Positions 48,123 through 62,100 of a stretch of DNA of 64,000 bases are shown in pieces. The position numbers and the translations under genes were made by a program. The DNA is from Sipunculus nudus (Eukaryota > Annelida > Sipuncula > Golfingiida > Sipunculidae). Positions within the stretch are counted from its first letter, which is position 1. Each line of letters starts with the position of its first letter. The stretch lies in assembly GCA_026874595.1 (NCBI GenBank), contig CM049312.1:77475429-77539428 (forward strand). The letters run 5' to 3'. Under the pieces are notes generated by a model. The model had not been told where the DNA came from. It searched no databases and saw nothing but the letters and a program-made list of their open reading frames with translations.

Positions 48123-49859
48123 GTATATTATGCCAATCCAGCTGTGTTGGATTTCTGCGGGGGCTTACATTCTGATGCCACCTGCAGTATATAAGTTGCT
48201 GGTATTTTCCCTTTTCTTTGGAAAAGATAAAAATGCTGACAGTGCTTTAAGATTGATTAAAAGAATATACAACAAATTTTCATCAAGATACGACTCAGAA
48301 GCCTACTCTAGGTAATGTGTGGCAGGAATTAGCCTCCATCTAAGAACCTGGCTGGTGAGATACCCGCCTCAAGCCTTACCTTGTTGGTATAAATGTTTAA
48401 ACTGAATGTTGGATTATAATATTACACTAAACTTTAAGAAATTATGTGATTATTAGTGCATTTACCACAATAAATGTGTCATCTGCATGTGGGGACCTGC
48501 ACTTATGGGCGAGTCCAACATGGACAAATGCTCGCATGTATGGAAAGGCGGCCTAAAAGAAAAACTTGTTTTGTAAATTCTATCAAATCTTTTCATTAAT
48601 CACCAGTAATGAAGAAGAGTTTAAACTCGTTTAATATTTCCTACTGTCCTCCTCATCATGCTCTGAAGATTGTGCATGTATATTGAAAAGATAATATTAT
48701 AATAGATATACTCAGTAAAGTAAGGTAAGATCACAAAAATGGGACCATCGCAGGACAGTGAAATGTGAGAATAGCAAAAATGTAACCCGTAAACCCGTAT
48801 GGTATATATACTGTAAACTATGTAATAAGCGAATATGGTGTGTATATATATATATATATTTATATATATATGGGTGTGTGTCTCAGTCGAGATTGAAATG
48901 CAAGTAGATTTTAAATTCTGACATAGGTGAGATGGCAATTGTAAGTTCCTCTAGGTGGTATTTTGATTGTTATCACTTTTGACACATGTTTTATCTGGTT
49001 TTATCAGTCATTTCATACTAATGTTTTGCTCAAAGGTAATTGTGTAATGGTTCCTTGAAGAAAGGATTTATTTGTCAAATGGTTATTTTGACTGACTTGG
49101 AACATTATGATCTCACCAGGTTTGAGTCAAATAGGAAAAATAGGTGTGACAAATTCATTAATCTTTATCTTTGCATGAAAAATGTACATATACATGGGTG
49201 AGAGAACATTGCCTAGTTGTTTAAAAGGGGAATTTCCAAGGTCTAGAGATACAACATCTTCATGCAACCAGGTCTAGATCAAGACCAAACATTTTACATT
49301 TGTCAGGAGGGCATCAGAATTTGACAAATAAGATATAGGCATACAAACCTGTCCTGTTTCCAGTGCACACAGACTCTTGTTCAGATAACATGTAATCAGT
49401 GTATTGTTTACATTTTGTTCGATGACTTTGATTGGCAGTTTTGATTTTAACCCAAACACTTGCAGGCTTGTTCTTGAAATAGACGTCAGAGCGGCTCACT
49501 GAATCAAGGTCTGTGAAAGCATAGCTGCTACAAACTTGGTGGTATAAAGATAAGATACAATGGCTTCTCCAGAAGCAGAAATTTTCTAATTATTATGTTG
49601 ATTTACCCACAATATGTGTGCAGTTTATTGTGGTTTAAGCATTACAAGTAATCATTTGGTTTGGAACTGCCGTCTATAAATTACTCCAAGTCAAAAGCTG
49701 TATCCATTTGAAAATACAGTATATCAGTTTCATGGACTCTGACATTTAAGAGATTGAAAGTCACCTTTTTGTTTTAGCTTTTACCCAATGTCTTTTAGTA
49801 TTGGACTTGTCATATTTAGAAATGCAATACTTTTGTTGTAGTGGCATACATGCCAACCC
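48123..49859. other. Intron 16, nothing recognised
   Basis: Mixed sequence with a short TATATA tract at 48841-48871. No splice-framed block resembling the next BCAS3 exon. Confidence 0.4.
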
Positions 49860-50215
49860 TACTTATTTAAGCGTTAGCCAATGATTCTCAGGTGATTACA
49901 ATGCCCACCAACTCTAGGAGCAATTCCTACTGCTTTTCTTACCCTTCTTCCAAGATGCATCAGTTTTATCTACATATCCTTAAGAATCTTAATGACAATA
50001 CAAATATCAATGGTTACTGGTAATTACCTGCAGCATGGCATAATATTATTTTAGCAGTTTTGAGAAGCTGGGAGAAATACTCCTGTCAGGGTTCATGGAG
50101 ATGCAACACAAAAGTACTCCAAGAACAGTGTCCTTTCCAGAAGCTATCAGCAGAGAGATTTTCAGTGGCATGGAGACCTATGTATCAGCAAAGTTTAGAG
50201 TGGTATTACCCATTT
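49860..50215 (+). repeat. Dispersed repeat R3, copy 3
   Basis: AGCAGTTTTGAGAAGCTGGG, CTCCTGTCAGGGTTCATGG and AGCAGAGAGATTTTCAGTGG match the copies at 19650 and 44740. Confidence 0.55.
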
Positions 50216-50434
50216 TTTTAACAAGGTCCAAATCCTAAAATTATAGTACCGGTACAATTAATTAATGATATGAAAAAAAGACCCTAATTATGATATTAAA
50301 ACCTTCAAACCTTGGTCACCAAAAATAAAATATCAGGGCAACTAGTGGCACTTTTGATACACTTACATACCTTTTTGAAATTAAGGAATAACTGGTTCAC
50401 TTTGGCATCGAGTTAAAACATTTTTAGCAGGTCA

Positions 50435-50833
50435 CAGGCCTGCCAGATCACTCTTTTTTAAAAGAGTCACTCTGTTTTGAGGAATTTCTGAAAATGATCC
50501 TTGTTACTCTTTTTTTTCAGTGAAAGAATTCTGATATATACCATATCTGCCCTGGGACATTTCTCAGTTTTTAGTGTGCATAATGTCCAGCATGTGTCAC
50601 AACATGTGTATAATGCCCTTATCTTCATGCAGGGGATGTGCACCAATTATGTTTCTGACTTTGAGAATGATATATATCTCTAGTATGTGCGGCACATCTT
50701 TATTCAGTCTGTGATGGAAAAATGGGGAATTTATGCTAATTTACTCTTTTTACCCCCTCATTATTTGAAAGAAGAATATGCTTTTTTAAGGGCTCTAACT
50801 CTTTTTTTTGGTCATTTACTTTTGGCAGGCTTG
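50435..50833 (+). mobile_element. hAT-like MITE, family CAGGCCTGCCA, copy 3
   Basis: Begins CAGGCCTGCCAGATCACTCT and ends ACTTTTGGCAGGCTTG. Internal words CCAGCATGTGTCACAACATG and TTTCTGACTTTGAGAATGAT match the copy at 10706. Confidence 0.62.
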
Positions 50834-52444
50834 AAGTTGTATTCCATTATCTAATGAAAAATTGTAGAAAAGGCAAAAGGTGAATACAGTCAAGTTCCAA
50901 GTTTAAAACTTCCCTAGTTCCAGTATTTTTATATCCCTCATAATAATAACTGTGAAATAAAAATGCAAGTGTTCAGTATGACCAGGATCTCACACAACCC
51001 TAATTAAGTAGGATGTATAAATGGCATATATATAGTATTATATACTAAGACCTCATTAAGAAATATACAGTCTATTGAAAATCAAATTCAATTAACTAAA
51101 TAAATTCTAGTAATACTACACATACTAAACCCTGGAGCAGAGTGGATCCTTTCTCAGATTTTGTGATCTAGGGATCAAAACTAAAGAAATCATGCTCAAC
51201 AGGTTAGGTCAGAATGAGAAAGATGAATTTTGATTACTCTCTGTTTGAAAGGTAGTGGAATCAATCGGCTGGCTAAGCAATGGTAACCTGTACAATTACA
51301 ACAAGAGGAGAGTAGTCCAACAGTGTAGCAGATAATCAGATGCTGTGTCGGGTTTCTTCCTCGCACATAACGGATAACGTCTTGTAACGGAATAACAGCC
51401 GGAAACATCAGACCCATGTAACACTGCACCAAGTGACCTCTGTTCCTTATCCTTTCATACTGTACATAGCTCTGATGAAATATTGATTGGTTTTTACTCG
51501 TCTTGCATACACAGTCCAGCTGTTAAGAAGAAGACTTTGAGGAGCAGTATACTCAGTACAGTAAAGGAGAAACTAAATCTGCGTTGCTTCTAGGATTCTT
51601 ATCAGAACGATTTCTGCCTCGAACAATGTCAGCCGCACCTGCTAGATCTAGGAAGGGCAGCCATGTTATAGACAAGGTGACCTCCTTCATGACAGGGTTT
51701 CAGTGATCCTTTGTGAGCACAAAGTCATTAAATATGAAATATTAAATTTCAGGCCTCACAATTCTTACAAGTTTACTTTTTGTCCTTCGGGTTTGGCAGT
51801 ATAATGGTATATGATATGTTGGGCTCTGAAGGATTTAATAAGGTCACATAACAGCTGATATGTAGTACCAGCATGATAAATAATACTGTATTCGATTCAA
51901 TAAGTGTCCCGGGTGCTCTCAAAATTAAATTTTTCCAAAATTTTTTATACCCTAATAAGTGCCCCTCCCTCATCTGCTAACTTCAAAAAGTGTGTTACGA
52001 TACTCTAATTTAACACTGTAGCTCATGTACACGTCTTTGACTTCACAGCATATTCAGGATAATTCAGAAGAACCAACGATCTTTTAGCGATATTTGTGTG
52101 AAGTTTTGAAAAATACAGCTAATCCAAGTGATACTGATTTGCAGAGGATTTCATTTTGTGTTGTATGAGAGAATTCTATGAATGACTGCAGTTCGAAAGA
52201 AATCCTTTGCAGGTGAAGATAAAAAATAAGGATGGTAATAAATGAACTCTTTGATAAAAGTCACCGCCTAATAAGGTAATAGAATATATAAAATGTTCAT
52301 ATAAAGGTATGTAAAACAGTATTTATTTGAAAGATGAAAAAAATATGATATGGGACTTAGGTACACCGATTATGTCAGTCACCTTGCGCAATTACCTTTG
52401 ACAGCTGAGCCGATGTATGACATAGAATGGCATTGCCAATAACT
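50834..52444. other. Intron 16, nothing firm
   Basis: 51185-51720 is of higher complexity and repeat-poor. 51895-51990 has AATAAGTGCCC words, an inverted relative of the GCGCTTATTA repeat at 54660. No gene seen. Confidence 0.35.
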
Positions 52445-53227
52445 GTATCCGCCAAAACAGAGTTTTGCGGATACTATGTTTTTAGCCCACCGCCGCCACG
52501 TAGGTGTCTGGAGAACTTCTATGTAACCACTGGGTGGAATTTTATGAAACCCGGGATTATGTTCGGGTCCCATGTGAAGTGCTGCGCCCCTATTTTGTTT
52601 TGACCTCTGACCTTTCCTCTGCGCTTTGCGTCTATCTGTGCGTCTGTGTTCACACATACACCCCCATATCTCGGGAACCATTTGACCGATCAGGAAAAAT
52701 TTTTTGCACAAATGTAGAGCTTGGATAGCTTTATAACATACATAAAAATGGTGGTGCCACCTGCAACCATTTTTGCACAGCATCCATCTGTTTATCTGCC
52801 TTGGGATAAAATCACTCGTACCTCTGCATTGGTTGGACTTATCCACCTGAAATTTTTCAGGTTTATACATCTTGGATAGCTTTCTGGATTTTGTGCCAGG
52901 TGGCGCCACCTACATTTATGTTTACGCTGCAGACATCCAGGCTTATATCTCGGGAACTGTTTGACCGATTGGGCAAAAATTTTGCATGTGTATAGATTTC
53001 ACATAGCTCTTTATTATACGCAAAACTGGTGGCGCCACCTGCAACCATTTTTGCACAGCATCCATCTTTTTGTCTGCTGTGGGATAAAATCACTCATATC
53101 TTGGCAGTGGTTTGACTTATCTGCCTAAAATTTTGCAGGTTTATACATCTTGGATAGCTTCCTTGATTTTATGACAAATGGCGCCACACGGATACACGTA
53201 GTCGCTTGTCGACTACCCGTATTATAG
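52445..53227 (+). mobile_element. Helentron-like family A, copy A3
   Basis: Left end GTATCCGCC (52445-52453). Right end GGATACACGTAGTCGCTTGT then CGACTAC, so the hairpin GTAGTCG/CGACTAC is perfect. The last word is ATAG|T instead of CTAG|T. GGTGGCGCCACC at 52899 and 53028. The 176-residue minus-strand ORF is repeat translation. Confidence 0.8.
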
Positions 53228-55009
53228 TTGTCTATTTTTTTGTCCTCATGGTGCATGATATTACGTGCAAAAGTTTTTAAAAAAGCTGAAATACTGGCCC
53301 AAAGCTCAAGACTCCAGTGTATTATATTAACTTCAGTGCATTACTATATGCACCAAATCTTGGGTTTTGTTTTAAAATTGTGAGGAAATTTGTCATATTC
53401 ATATCCTGTGGAAACACAGTCCCTTTCTTGAACTTTGACCCGTTATAATACCTTCCTCTTGACGTAGTCCAATAAAACAAGCTTGACTAACATTAAATTT
53501 CGTGTCACCTGAGGAAAGGCTGCTTCATATTTATAATTATAATGCGCTACTGGTTGTCTTGTTATCGAAGTGCCACGTGCGAGTCTCCGTGTATGTCAGT
53601 GTGCATGCCAGCGGACAGAGTCTGCATTCACTGGACTCCTGACTACATTTTACGTGGTAAATATGGCACCATATGAAAAAATCATCCTTGTTTTAATATG
53701 AATATTACGTGCTACTGGATGGCATTTAGCCAATAAGGCAAGTTCCCAGCATCGCTTGCACGAGCGCTATATACACACAAATAAACCCAGGGCTCTGGGA
53801 TTTTGAGTACATGGGAAAGCCCCGCACGCTGTCAGCGGCATCAACAATTATATCACTGCATACATGTTTCAAGTGAATTTCCAAGATACTTTTGGCAAAA
53901 AATTACATTAATACTTATATATTTTCAAGAATGGGAATTCCGTTTCGGTCTGTCTGTTCCCTCTTTCCATCCACGATAGCGGAAAATCACTGGCTCAACT
54001 GTCAGAAGGGCTTTCATATTTTGATTAAGTTAAAATCCCTGTGTCAATGCAGCAAGGGCAAACCTTTTCTTACTAAATATTTAACTATGTTCACATGTAA
54101 ATCTGATGTATAAATGATAAATTCAGACAAAAACAAAGCATTTTAATGTTCTTTATTGAGTGAATATTACCATCATCCGGACATGATCACTGATATTCAC
54201 AGCGTCCAGTTTGACCGACGTAATAATGCTGTCTGGCGTAAATTATCCTTGGCATTCCTGAGGACGCTGCAATACTTGTACCTGTATATAAGACGGCTGC
54301 CCTTCTGTTCAAGATATTTTTAGGATAAAATTTATTGTCCTGTACACGATCAAATATGGTAAGTATATATAATTCATTGCATAATACATCCACATACGTG
54401 ACTGAATTCAGGTCACCCGATCAGCATGGCCACCTGCAAGGTCAGCCTTCATGAATACAGTCAGTCAATGTTATCTATGACACACATTACCACAGATTCT
54501 GTTGCGTGAAAGTAACATGATTATAATATTAGATGATAAAGCCCAAAGGAGAAATGAAAACATTAAGTTGTCGGATGTTATATTTGCTTGGGGGAAAAGT
54601 GAGATTAGGATGGCTCATCCCTTGGTTTTCTTAAAGTGATCTCCCAAATCCCTGGGGGGGGGGAGCGCTTATTACTGGGGGGGATGGTGCTTATTACGTC
54701 AAATACGGTATATATAATTATCTTGACATATCTGATCAGTACTTGTTTGCGTGCTGTCTCATCATCTATAGACAAGTGGACATGTGGACATGTGTTACCG
54801 TAATTTGCTGTGGTTTCTTTTATTTCATTCTTGACCACTAAAAGAGCCCTGTAGAGGTTTTAAAGTGGCTATGGTCAGTACAGTGAACCACTGTTTTTAG
54901 ATTTTTAACTTGGGATCACATAAAAACTTTGAAATATTGTTTTAATTTGATTAAAACATCTTACGAACATCTGTATTTTGCTGTCAGTAGGTTTATAGAG
55001 ACTCTAGAT
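53228..55009. other. Intron 16, mostly unassigned
   Basis: 54640-54715 has a G run and GCGCTTATTAC words of a dispersed repeat. 53540-53860 holds complex sequence with a CACGTG E-box-like CCACGTGC at about 53573. No gene seen. Confidence 0.35.
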
Positions 55010-55907
55010 CACCAGCACAAGGGTTGGGGTTAGCTCCTCTTCAGGATCAGTGACCAGCTAGGTCTGTCTGTCCGTCTGTCCGTCTGTACATCTGTAAACA
55101 ATTTTATGCTTTTCAGAAAGCTTTACTCATACAGATATACCACAAATTGTAGTAGTAGGTGCATCTTATTGGTCTCCAGAGCTGATTAGGTTTTGGTCAC
55201 ACTTGAATGATTTTTTAATTTATTAATGAATATATGTATATGATGCAAATTTTTAACATTTCCCATACGACGCATTATCTCGAAAAGTTTTACTCAGATC
55301 TACTTCTTGTTGAAGTAGCAGGTGCCTGTTAAGGGTCTCCAGAGCTAATTAGATTTTGTCCACACTAGATGATTTTTTATATGCCCTTCTAGGACGGGAC
55401 GGTATTATGGTATACTCAAAGTATATTTAATAAGGTCAGAGTTCACCCAACTTTGGTGTCACCATGGTGACTTACCAGAAATCTTATGGATTTTCATGAA
55501 ACTCAATAAACATATTTACCAATAGAGTTTTTCAGCTGAATCACATTCTCATAAAAATTCACACATATTTAATAAGGTCAGGGGTCACTAGATACACAAT
55601 AGGGGTATTATGCACGTTTGCAGTGCTTTTGTTATGAATTGTTTTATACAAAATTTTTACATTTCACATGCGACATTTTTTCTCAAAATGTTTTACTGAG
55701 ATCTGCTTCTAATTATAATAGCAGCTGCTTCCTATAAGTCGTTTTCCATATTGGCAGCAGATTAGGTTCTCTGATTAAGCTTGCACAAAGTGTCTTTGTT
55801 CAGTTCTGTGACTGTGAGGGTGTGTGAGTGATTGTGTGTGTACTCATTTCTCACATTCCTGTTTGGTGGGGGATACAGTCCTCGATCTGGACATTTTCTA
55901 GTTCATT
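55010..55907 (+). mobile_element. Helentron-like family G with nested family F
   Basis: Header TTAGCTCCTCTTCAGGATCA with a TCTGTCCGTCTGTCCGTCTG tract, about three units of roughly 200 bases (each with TTTTACTNAGATCTNCTTCT), and end GGACATTTTCTAG|T (55902-55907). A family F copy (ATGCCC.. to hairpin GCACGTTTGCAGTGC, about 55381-55631) splits the second and third units. Confidence 0.65.
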
Positions 55908-56139
55908 ACTGTTACACATATAAAATTGAGTTAATCTGTATTGATGGTTCTTGTCCAAAATTACTGATCTTCTTACATTTAAAAGTGTTTTATACATGAA
56001 TTATCAATTTATACCTTGATGAAACCTATATTTCCAATTTCTTAAAATGTAAAAATGTTGTGTAAATTGTTATCAGTGATTATATCTGTGCCATTTTCTG
56101 TATCCTGCCGTTTACACAGTTAGTCTTTTGATTATCCAG

Positions 56140-56430
56140 CAGGATATCCAAGTGGTAAAACAAGCTACTATTGTCTAGGTGTAGAGTACAGAATTCAAAG
56201 CTGGGAGATTGTATGTTCGAATATCAGCTGAAGGGGTGAGATTTTTCATGGTCTCCCGCCCAGGGTGAGCACTCTGCAGGCTTAACGGGAAGGCTGGTCC
56301 CATGGCCGTGCTTCACTCTCAAATGAGTGCATCTTTTTGGGGGTTCCCTGGTGGTTTGACCCAGTATTGAGGATGATTACCCACCCAGTACCCACAGGTG
56401 CAGTGGTCACTGGGCCTGGTTAACAATAGG
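56140..56430 (+). mobile_element. tRNA-derived SINE
   Basis: Head CAGGATATCCAAGTGGTAAA with an A-box-like block, then TGTATGTTCGAATATC as B box about 65 bases on, then a long body (GGTCTCCCGCCCAGGGTGAG). No cloverleaf acceptor pairing. Confidence 0.5.
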
Positions 56431-57016
56431 ATATAAAATGAGAGGAAGCCTGTTACTGCCCTGTCTTGTGGTCAGAAACTTGAATGGAATTCTGCAAATG
56501 TACAGTTTTAGTTAAGCTATCATTAAAAATGGAAGCAATTACCTCCAACAATAATAAATACTGTGATTGGCTTGTTATTCATAGTGTATTCAAATTTGCG
56601 ATAATTGCCCTATTTATGTTGATGTGTAATGGCCAAGCTGTGAAACCAACGCCCCCTCTGAAGCAGCATTGTCAGATTCCGGCAGTTACAGTCATTGTTC
56701 GAGCAAAACTTCGTGTAATAGAGAATTCATACCTATTTTGGTGTTAATTAAAATATTCATATATGCCCCATTGCAAAAATGGAACCCCATGAAACTAAGA
56801 AAAATTACTTGAGCGCAAAAATTGAGCCCCGTAAATATAAAGCCAACCACAGTAATTTCCCAGTGATGAATTTTATCCATATCTTTAATTTATGTGCGTC
56901 CCCTGGCGCACAAGGCATTCGTAAGGTTTGCTTAAATACATGGTTAGAGCAGCAGTACGTATATAAAAGTATTACCTGCAGTACTGCAAATAATTTTAGA
57001 TGAACAATCAAATAAA

Positions 57017-57473
57017 CTGTGGTGGGCTTTGTATTTGTGAGGCTGAAATTTCAAGATTAATTTATTTTGAATGTTTCGCGAGGGTTTCATTTTTGTGATT
57101 GCACCAGAACCTATAAATCTAAGTACAGCAGTATTTGTATTTATTCTAAATTTAAAATAAATCCTACAATACCTTACACATCTTGGTTCAGCCAATACAT
57201 TTTGACCTGTGTCACAGTCGATAAATCCCCTTTGTTTTACAATAATTAATGTTTGTATGTATTGGTCAGTTTTGAAACCATGCACAGATTAGATCGCTGA
57301 TTAGATTGTTTCCGGAGGTGTGATTACTAATCCGTGTGTGCTGATCCATCATGCCCTCTTGTTCATATTAGTTCATGGTTCATCTTTTTCCCCGAGGGTT
57401 TCATATACATGATTATTTCACATTCTCGAATATTATGAAATTAAAACCCTCGCAATTAAAAAGGCAACCACAG
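57017..57473. mobile_element. TA-flanked inverted-repeat element, family CTGTGGTTG, copy 3
   Basis: CTGTGGTGGGCTTTGTATTT at the left and AAGGCAACCACAG then TA at the right. Same length class (457 bases) as the copy at 12673. A half element of the same family (GTAAATATAAAGCCAACCAC) ends at about 56851. Confidence 0.6.
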
Positions 57474-58850
57474 TATATAATAACATTCTTGAATGTATAA
57501 TGTATAATGTCAGTGTTAATGACCACCTTTACTTTCATAGGCCTACAATGAAATCTGTGTGAATGTCTAATAAACACTTTTACCATGAAAAAAACTTTTG
57601 TTTTCTTCAAATGATAGTGTACTTAAAGAATCAGTTTGGTTTAATTAGTCTGTGTTTCTGTTTAAGTTTAGTCTTCTTGTGTTTGCCATAAATAATATCT
57701 ACCATCAACTCCTTCCTTTTGGCAGCCAGTGTATTCTGGGGTCATAATAACGCCTTTCCGCCTGTCTCAGACAGGCAAACATGTGCATAGAAAGGCATTT
57801 TTCATTTGGTACCAATCCGTTGGAAACGCCTGATGTTTTCCACATTAGCAGCTGATAAGTATAAGTATAGTAACAAACATGACACAAAAACAAAGTATTT
57901 TACAGGTAGTGTTCTATTGACTCCCTATATTTTCTGTATTCTGTATTTAATCAAATCTGTATGAATGCATTTCTGTTTGAAAGGTGAAAATTTCAAAGTA
58001 TAATGATCCCTGGTATTGTGGACACTCTAGTAAATAATGTTCTGAATCTTCAGGTTGATCATGACAATTGTTAATTTGACACTGTCCATTTTCAATAACA
58101 CGATATGAATATAAATGATGTCGCATATGTCTTTTAGTCCCATTCTTATTCTAGTATGGTTTATGGCAGCTGATCCTTTGCGAGTGTTATGATGTAAACT
58201 TTTCTGTTGAAATAATATTGTGGCCTAATATTGTGACATCATTGCTCTGTAGTCAAATATTTCAGATCTTAATCCTATATGCTCTGTGTGAAATGTAGCA
58301 GTGCAATATATTTGATTTTTAATTTGAATACATAATATGGAATTCATAAAAGGGAGATTATTATTGAGCTGTCAAAGAATACCACATTTGTCTGTTTCAA
58401 TTTACCCCTTGGGCCAAAAAGGTTAAAGCTTTATTGCATTTTACACGAATTCTTATAAAAAAGAAACAAAAAAAAAGGGTAGTGGAAATTAAATTAATCG
58501 TGGAATGGAGGATACGATAAACTTCAAGGGTCACTTTGGAAAATCAAGGAGGAAGAATAAGTCTCTCTTTATTCAGCATTTTAAAAGCAATATAATAAAT
58601 GACTGTGACGTGGTGATTAATGTATGTTGATTTGTTGTCTTTACTCAGCAGACTTACAGAGCCCATTGTTATATACTCATTGTAATGATAAGTGCACATG
58701 CATGAAAGAATGCTGTAAATCTGGAATATTATTCAGGATTGGTGTTTTCAATGGTAATGGACACATCAAGTACCCATTTACTGTAATTGCCGCAATTAGC
58801 CAACAAAACAACTGGTGACCTTTTTGAAAAAAGTAATGGCAGTGGAAATT
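57474..58850. other. Intron 16, nothing recognised
   Basis: AT-rich, no clear element ends and no BCAS3-like exon. Confidence 0.4.
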
Positions 58851-59960
58851 AAAGTGAAATATGGCCAGCACTTGAATGGAGCATAAACACATTAAAACTC
58901 TTAGCAACATCAAAGCGGTTGAAATAAGATGGTTTAACGGGTAAGTGTTGATTACTGGCTCCTCCACCAGTAACTCCTCACTGAACAGGTACTCGTAACG
59001 TGAAATGCTGCGGTGAAGCTTCATAGTAGAATGATAAGGCAGCACTCTTGGCCTTAGCAGCCGGAGTTTATGACACTGCAAGTGAGATTAATAGAATGAT
59101 GTTGAATATTTCATCCAGCACTGACAAGACAGAATTGCTAGACCTTCGATAAGCAGTCAGTTGTCATCCATTGGGGATGATCCAGCGTGGCCTTTATTGA
59201 ATTATTCCCATTGCCATAGAACAGTAATCTTATTATCAATCGCTGTTTGTTTTTGCACAGTTGTCAATGCAGGCCATAGGGAATTTGGGATATAATTCAA
59301 TTAGTGTTAATACCCTAACTGTGGATTATGTGTTTTCCTTGTTCACTGTTTGTACAAGCCATGCTGCGTTTGGTGCGGTGACATTTGCCATAGGTGGTGA
59401 TTACCTGTTTGAAATTTATCTAATGTCCATAGCGGCATAAGGAAAGGCAGTATATGAGACTTGGGTGACCATCGATGGCCATTAGCTGCCAGCATTTACA
59501 ACCTGTCAGCCACAGGGAATGGATATCAAATGGTGCTGGTCGACCATTGTTTGATGAATTGTTGCATGCAGGCACTGCGTCGACGTGGCCTCCGCGGTCT
59601 ATCTGGCCAATCAGTTTCATTTGATGATGAAGCTATCCATCATCTTTGTCATGAGATGGTTAATCTAATCTTGCAGGTAGCAGGCTCAGCAGCCATAAAG
59701 ATGAGTGTGTTATGCAACGTCAATAAAGACCGCCTGTGTGACTTTTGGTGCCGACAAAGTGATTAGTTACGTATCCATGTATCTCGTCACCAGATGTTCA
59801 TATTTTTGCTCTAATTGTTCTCCCGTCATCATCTTTTTAATTAATTTAATTTTTCCTTTTGCTTTCTTGTTCCAAATGGTCTGCTTGGTATTACTTTTAT
59901 CAGGTCCTAAAGTAATTTCAGCATGGCTAATAGCACCATATATTTCTTGACTGACAGTGT
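58851..59960. other. Repeat-poor, high-complexity intronic stretch; candidate regulatory DNA
   Basis: About 1.1 kb of near-balanced composition with no words shared with other parts of the window. Contains homeodomain-like cores (TTGAATTATT at 59200, TTATCAATCG at 59233) and a TCGACCATTG/GTCGACGTGG region at 59538-59590. ORFs on both strands (59461-59766, 58677-59081) lack motifs and splice to nothing. Confidence 0.3.
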
Positions 59961-62100
59961 AATTGCAGGTTTTATGATGAAATAGGACATTATTCTGGGT
60001 GTGTTATAGTCATCTCAGTCAGTTAAAGTTTACAAAATCTTGTGTGTAATCTTAATGATGTGGAATTTTGTAAACGTAAATGATTTTTACCACATGTCAA
60101 TCAGAGATTGTGTCATATTTGGAAAACTGTTCATGGCAGTATTAATTATAAAAACAAATTTGTGTTGACTTTATTTCAATTCATTTTATGAGAATAAAAT
60201 TATCTTGATAATTATCTTGATAATTGTGAAATATGTGTTTATCACACAACAACACAAATTTCAATAGATGAAAATGTAGAAACAATAGTTTAAGCTTAGG
60301 TATGACAGGAGATCTTTAGGAAATAAAGTAAGAAAATAATTCACTTTAAGGCTTTTAATTTCATAGATTTTAATTGTGAATATTTTGGTGTCAATGTATC
60401 AATATTTGGGCCTTAAAAAAAACTTTTTTTTCAGGAAAGAGTATTCTCAGTTTGTAATTCAGGACAACTGATGTGCCTACACTAATACATATCTACTCAA
60501 TATTTTAAATATGATTTACAGGTTTTGATACTATATTGACTTTATGAATATTAATCAAATATAATTAGAAATCACCACAAAATAACAAGTAACCAACCAG
60601 ATTCTGATTAAACTGATTGTTCTGTTTCTTTCATGTTCAAAAATGAAATATAAAATTTTGTATGGAATCAAAATTTAAACAGTTTAAAGTTAGAAAGAAA
60701 ATTGTTAGAGGAAAATAAATTGTGTTATTTTGTTATGTAGTTTTATATTAACCTATGCTGTTACTGGTCACTTATAATTGTGTATCATCTAAAAATGTTA
60801 ATTCAAAAGTGTTAAAATATGAAATGAAAATGAACATAAATGTCAAATGTACAGGTGAAAAGAGAACTTGGTTTAAGATGGGATATACTTTATGGGGTGT
60901 AATATATGCATTTCAGAAAACTTTTGGATTAATTTCAAATTGATTGTTTTTTTTTCAGGGATGTTCTTAATGGTTTGATCTCCCCCATCGACTTCTTTTT
61001 ACCTTTTGTTCAGTGAAGCTGTGATAGTGTACATACACATGTTGGGGCATCAATATAGGGGGATGAATATATCCCTTACTTTTTGGCAAGTGGGAGATGG
61101 TCAATGTTATCATCTCCCTCTCCCTATTCAGAGAATAATTTTTATATATTGCAAATGAAATATATTATTATTATAGACTTTGGTTCCATTTAAGAGTTTA
61201 CTATGAAATGTAATATCTAAACCTTGAAACATAAATACTTATTTTCTAAAATCTTATACTGTATGAAATATGTCATACAAATGCTTGAAAGGAATATAAT
61301 ATATGTGTGTGCATGTGTGTGTCTGGCACTGTCTGCAAGTTATATTCCCCCAGTCTTGAAGATGCATTGATACCAATGTACATATATGGCATAAATTATC
61401 AACATTTATTACACCATGCCATGAGATTTGTGAATTTCAAGTGATATCTGGTTTATTATTTACCAGTATGGGGAAATAAAGCTTCCTTTTCAAATGAAAG
61501 AATTGTGAGATAACCATGTCAATTAACAAATTATCAAACATTATTAAAAATACCAGTAGATTTGTAGCTCTCTATGGAAAAATAAGGACAGCTGTGAAGG
61601 CATTATACCAAAATTATGTTTAAGGTTAATCTATGAATAAAATGTATCTGTATTTTGGTTTTGTATTCAGTAGGGAGTCTAAAGCTTGACACCCCTTTGG
61701 TTAAATGCCCCATGTATTTCACAATATACTGGTGTGACTGATTCTTACCAAATTTGATTGATTATTTCCAAGCAAATACTGTCCTTAAAAGTTATAGGTG
61801 TTCCTTTCAATCTAGTCTACTTCTCCTAAACCGGATTTTACTTTATAAAAGAATATTTAATATTAATTCTGTCTTGATATGTTAATAGTTCTGTGGGGAT
61901 AATTACACTCAGAGCTATAAAACACTGTCATGCATGACTGGTTGATATGTCAACAACTTTCAGAAATTGAGAGAAACTATAAAAACAAAATCAATTCACA
62001 TCGCTGCCAATTTGGTGTTTATATACAAAACATTTGGTTAGGGCACAATTTGTCACAAGCAGTTTAAACAAATTAATTCTCCTTTCCTGTCAAATGCCTG
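59961..62100. other. Intron 16, AT-rich, nothing recognised
   Basis: Low-complexity AT-rich DNA without repeat ends, RNA genes or exons. Confidence 0.4.

Noticed and set aside
52379-52909. 176-residue minus-strand ORF
   Set aside because: Antisense translation of Helentron family A; the same phrases occur in the ORF at 6673-6954.
59461-59766. 101-residue ORF and neighbours as a candidate next BCAS3 exon
   Set aside because: The translation does not match the expected PQWNELQPPF region, and no acceptor in the right phase precedes it.
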